DNA of 7,517 nucleotides from Planctomycetota bacterium (GTDB lineage: Bacteria; Planctomycetota; Planctomycetia; Planctomycetales; Planctomycetaceae), in the NCBI GenBank assembly GCA_024278285.1, contig JAJRTM010000306.1:1-7517 (forward strand), in the 5' to 3' direction. Position numbers and translations under genes: made by a program. The notes under the pieces are model-generated. The model did no database searches and had not been told where the DNA came from. It was given only the letters and a program-made list of their open reading frames with translations. Within the stretch, counting starts at the first letter, position 1; every line of letters starts with the position of its first letter. Below are positions 6,302-7,517 of this stretch, in pieces.

Positions 6302-6402
6302 TGCCGCCAGGCACAAGATGCTTGCGCCATGTGCGTTCAATACCATTGAAGCTTCTAATCATCAAGGAACCCACATGGCGCGAGCATCTTGTTACTTCGC
6401 AA

Positions 6403-6429
6403 CCCAACCGCTAAAAGCGGATGGGCTAC
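6403..6429 (-). repeat. Right REP unit: GTAG plus hairpin
   Basis: On the minus strand, GTAG (6429-6426) is followed by a 23-nt hairpin at 6425-6403 (CCCATCCGCT, loop TTT, AGCGGTTGGG), with one mismatch in a 10-pair stem. It is the inverted partner of the unit at 6276-6301. Confidence 0.6.
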
Positions 6430-6431
6430 CC

Positions 6432-6642
6432 CATTTATTTCCTCCAGATTATCTCTGATAAACTTCACGCGGTTTCTCATAATTCGTTTAACGGCAAGCC
6501 AAAGGCGACTGCGTTAACAGCTCTGCTTGATTTGACAGGTATCGAGCCACAAATGAAAATCAACATTGTTTCTCTTTCATCCGTGAAAATCCGTGCTGAT
6601 CCGTGGCTAAAAAACTACGTGCAGTCATCATAGAACAACAAT
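6432..6642. other. Non-coding region between the REPIN and the def promoter
   Basis: No gene is supported here. The stretch contains three ATCCGTG copies near its right end and some small dyads (for example CGTTTAACG at about 6484-6492) of no clear meaning. Together with the REPIN it forms a gene-poor zone of about 600 bp between divergent housekeeping genes. Confidence 0.45.
6579..6605 (+). repeat. Three ATCCGTG copies at 10-nt spacing
   Basis: ATCCGTG occurs at 6579-6585, 6589-6595 and 6599-6605, exactly one helical turn apart. The spacers differ (AAA, CTG), so only the 7-mer is repeated. It could be a protein-binding array or part of a dispersed repeat. Confidence 0.5.
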
Positions 6643-6671
6643 TTGTCCGGGAATTTTGCGTCTTGTTATAG

Positions 6672-6677
6672 TATAAT
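6672..6677 (+). promoter_or_regulatory. Candidate -10 box of the def promoter
   Basis: A perfect TATAAT lies about 100 nt before the def start. The best -35-like hexamer, TTGTCC (6643-6648), is 23 nt away, which is too far for a standard spacer, so the promoter would rely on the -10 box or on an activator. Confidence 0.38.
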
Positions 6678-6774
6678 GGACACCAAACTGTCTTTGAGGA
6701 AATCCGATTTGTATCGGAATCCTGAAAAATCTGTTCATTATTCCACTTGTTTACGGCCTGTTTTACGGTGTTTT

Positions 6775-7377
6775 ATGGAAATTGTCCTTTACCCACACCC
6801 TGCATTGCGGTTCAAATCGGTTCCTGTGCAGGAAATCAATGCTTCTTTGCGGAAAACCGTGGAAGAAATGTTTGATCTAATGTACACAGCCAAGGGGATT
6901 GGATTGGCTGCGAACCAGGTGGCTCTGCCATATCGCCTGTTCCTCATCAATCTGACGGCTGATTCTGAACTAAAAGAGGAAGAAAAGGTCTTTATTAACC
7001 CTCAAATCGTCAAAAGGCGAGGTCAAACGAATGGCGAAGAAGGTTGCCTCAGTTTTCCGGAACTGTATGGCCCGGTAGACCGCTCTGAAGAAATCGTCAT
7101 CGAAGCGTTCGATCTCCAAGGGAACCTGGTTCGTTACGAATTGAACGATCTTGCCTCCCGTGCCGTTCAGCACGAAAATGATCATATCGATGGCGTCTTA
7201 TTTATTGATCGCATGATCGAAGAAGAACGAACAATCGTCGCCCCGTTTGTGGACGACTTCGAATTACAGTTTCGCAACCATCAGAAAAACCAAACGATCC
7301 CCAACGATGAAGAGTTAATCAATCAAATTAAAGCCATTGCAAATATGCAACGGGTATCAGCCGAGCCGGGTCAGTGA
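6775..7377 (+). CDS. def: Peptide deformylase
   Basis: This 200-residue metalloenzyme removes the formyl group from the N-terminal methionine of new proteins at the ribosome. All three family motifs are present: GIGLAANQ (41-48), EGCLSFP (89-95) with metal ligand C91, and QHENDHIDG (132-140), where H133 and H137 bind the metal and E134 is the catalytic base. The frame is open 44 codons further upstream to 6643, but ATG 6775 starts the MEIVLYPHPALR segment typical of the family's N-terminus, and the upstream part looks non-protein and contains the probable promoter. The ribosome site is weak (GGTG about 5 nt upstream). The 35 or so residues after the catalytic core form an acidic and charged tail. 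It is a complete, apparently functional single gene. Confidence 0.96.
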   Translation: MEIVLYPHPALRFKSVPVQEINASLRKTVEEMFDLMYTAKGIGLAANQVALPYRLFLINLTADSELKEEEKVFINPQIVKRRGQTNGEEGCLSFPELYGPVDRSEEIVIEAFDLQGNLVRYELNDLASRAVQHENDHIDGVLFIDRMIEEERTIVAPFVDDFELQFRNHQKNQTIPNDEELINQIKAIANMQRVSAEPGQ

Positions 7378-7517
7378 GGGCTTGTTGATTTATTAAACAA
7401 AATGTCGTGTTCAGTATGTTTTCACTATTTTGAAACAGGCCTTTTCAGACGTTTCATTACATTAAACCATGTTCAAAGCTAACTTAAAGCGAATAACGCG
7501 ACTTCGGAAATAATAAA
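7378..7517. other. Sequence downstream of def, no feature identified
   Basis: No gene is recognised in the last 140 bases. A weak dyad (TGTTTTCA at 7419-7426 against TTGAAACA at 7430-7437) is followed by GGCCTTTT and could be a poor terminator, but the stem is short and imperfect. Confidence 0.3.

Larger units (their letters stand above)
6274..6431. repeat. REPIN-like element: two inverted REP sequences
   Basis: A 158-bp imperfect inverted repeat has two arms of 65 nt each (6274-6338 and 6367-6431), roughly three quarters identical with compensating one-base indels, around a 28-nt centre. Each arm begins GGGTAGCCC when read inward and carries its own short hairpin right after a GTAG tetranucleotide. 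This matches the plan of REP doublets (REPINs), non-autonomous repeats spread by RAYT transposases related to IS200/IS605. No transposase is in the window, and copy number in the genome cannot be seen. It lies between the divergent glyS and def genes. Confidence 0.68.

Noticed and set aside
5546..6349. A 267-codon plus-strand open frame opposite glyS
   Set aside because: It lies antisense to the conserved GlyRS coding sequence, runs on through the REP repeat, and has no recognisable domain; it is a shadow of glyS codon usage.
6643..6774. N-terminal extension of peptide deformylase to 244 residues
   Set aside because: The added 44 residues have no counterpart in the family and overlap the probable TATAAT promoter box; ATG 6775 begins the conserved N-terminus.
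1..7517. CRISPR array, tRNA or rRNA genes, riboswitch
   Set aside because: No regularly spaced repeat array, cloverleaf-like gene, rRNA segment or recognisable riboswitch core was found on either strand.

Overview
The window looks like a chromosome segment of a planctomycete. Three things point there: an ECF-type sigma factor gene directly followed by a transmembrane Ser/Thr kinase gene with a DLG (not DFG) motif, weak or absent Shine-Dalgarno sites on several genes, and moderate GC content. This placement rests on gene style only; no rRNA or other marker is present.

Layout from left to right. Positions 1-1309 (minus) hold a PknB-like Ser/Thr protein kinase that runs off the window edge; it has a complete kinase domain, one membrane segment and the start of a C-terminal region. 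Positions 1344-2060 (minus) hold its upstream operon partner, an ECF-like sigma factor. Positions 2061-2351 carry no convincing gene. Positions 2352-2454 hold a relic of the last ~34 codons of the glycyl-tRNA synthetase gene. Positions 2455-4486 hold a compact insert with an AT-rich promoter region, a perfect 41-nt palindrome, and an abiEi-abiEii type IV toxin-antitoxin pair on the plus strand. Positions 4487-6160 (minus) hold the intact glycyl-tRNA synthetase gene, converging on the toxin gene. Positions 6274-6431 hold a REPIN-like inverted pair of REP hairpins, followed by about 210 bp of non-coding sequence with a short ATCCGTG tandem. Positions 6775-7377 (plus) hold peptide deformylase.

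The main observation is architectural. The abiE pair sits between two copies of the 3' end of glyS. Over the 90 aligned bases up to the stop codon the copies differ at 11 positions, and every difference is synonymous, so both copies encode the same last 29 residues. The simplest reading is that a cassette entered the 3' end of glyS, brought its own replacement C-terminal codons from another functional glyS allele, and left the original end stranded 2.1 kb away next to the sigma-kinase operon. No integrase or transposase is visible in the insert, so how it moved is open. AbiE itself is a known toxin-antitoxin family. What may be undescribed is this use of the glyS end as an insertion site, together with the palindromic control region.

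The housekeeping genes (glyS, def) serve translation, the sigma-kinase pair is a signalling module, and the abiE pair is an accessory defence or stability module.
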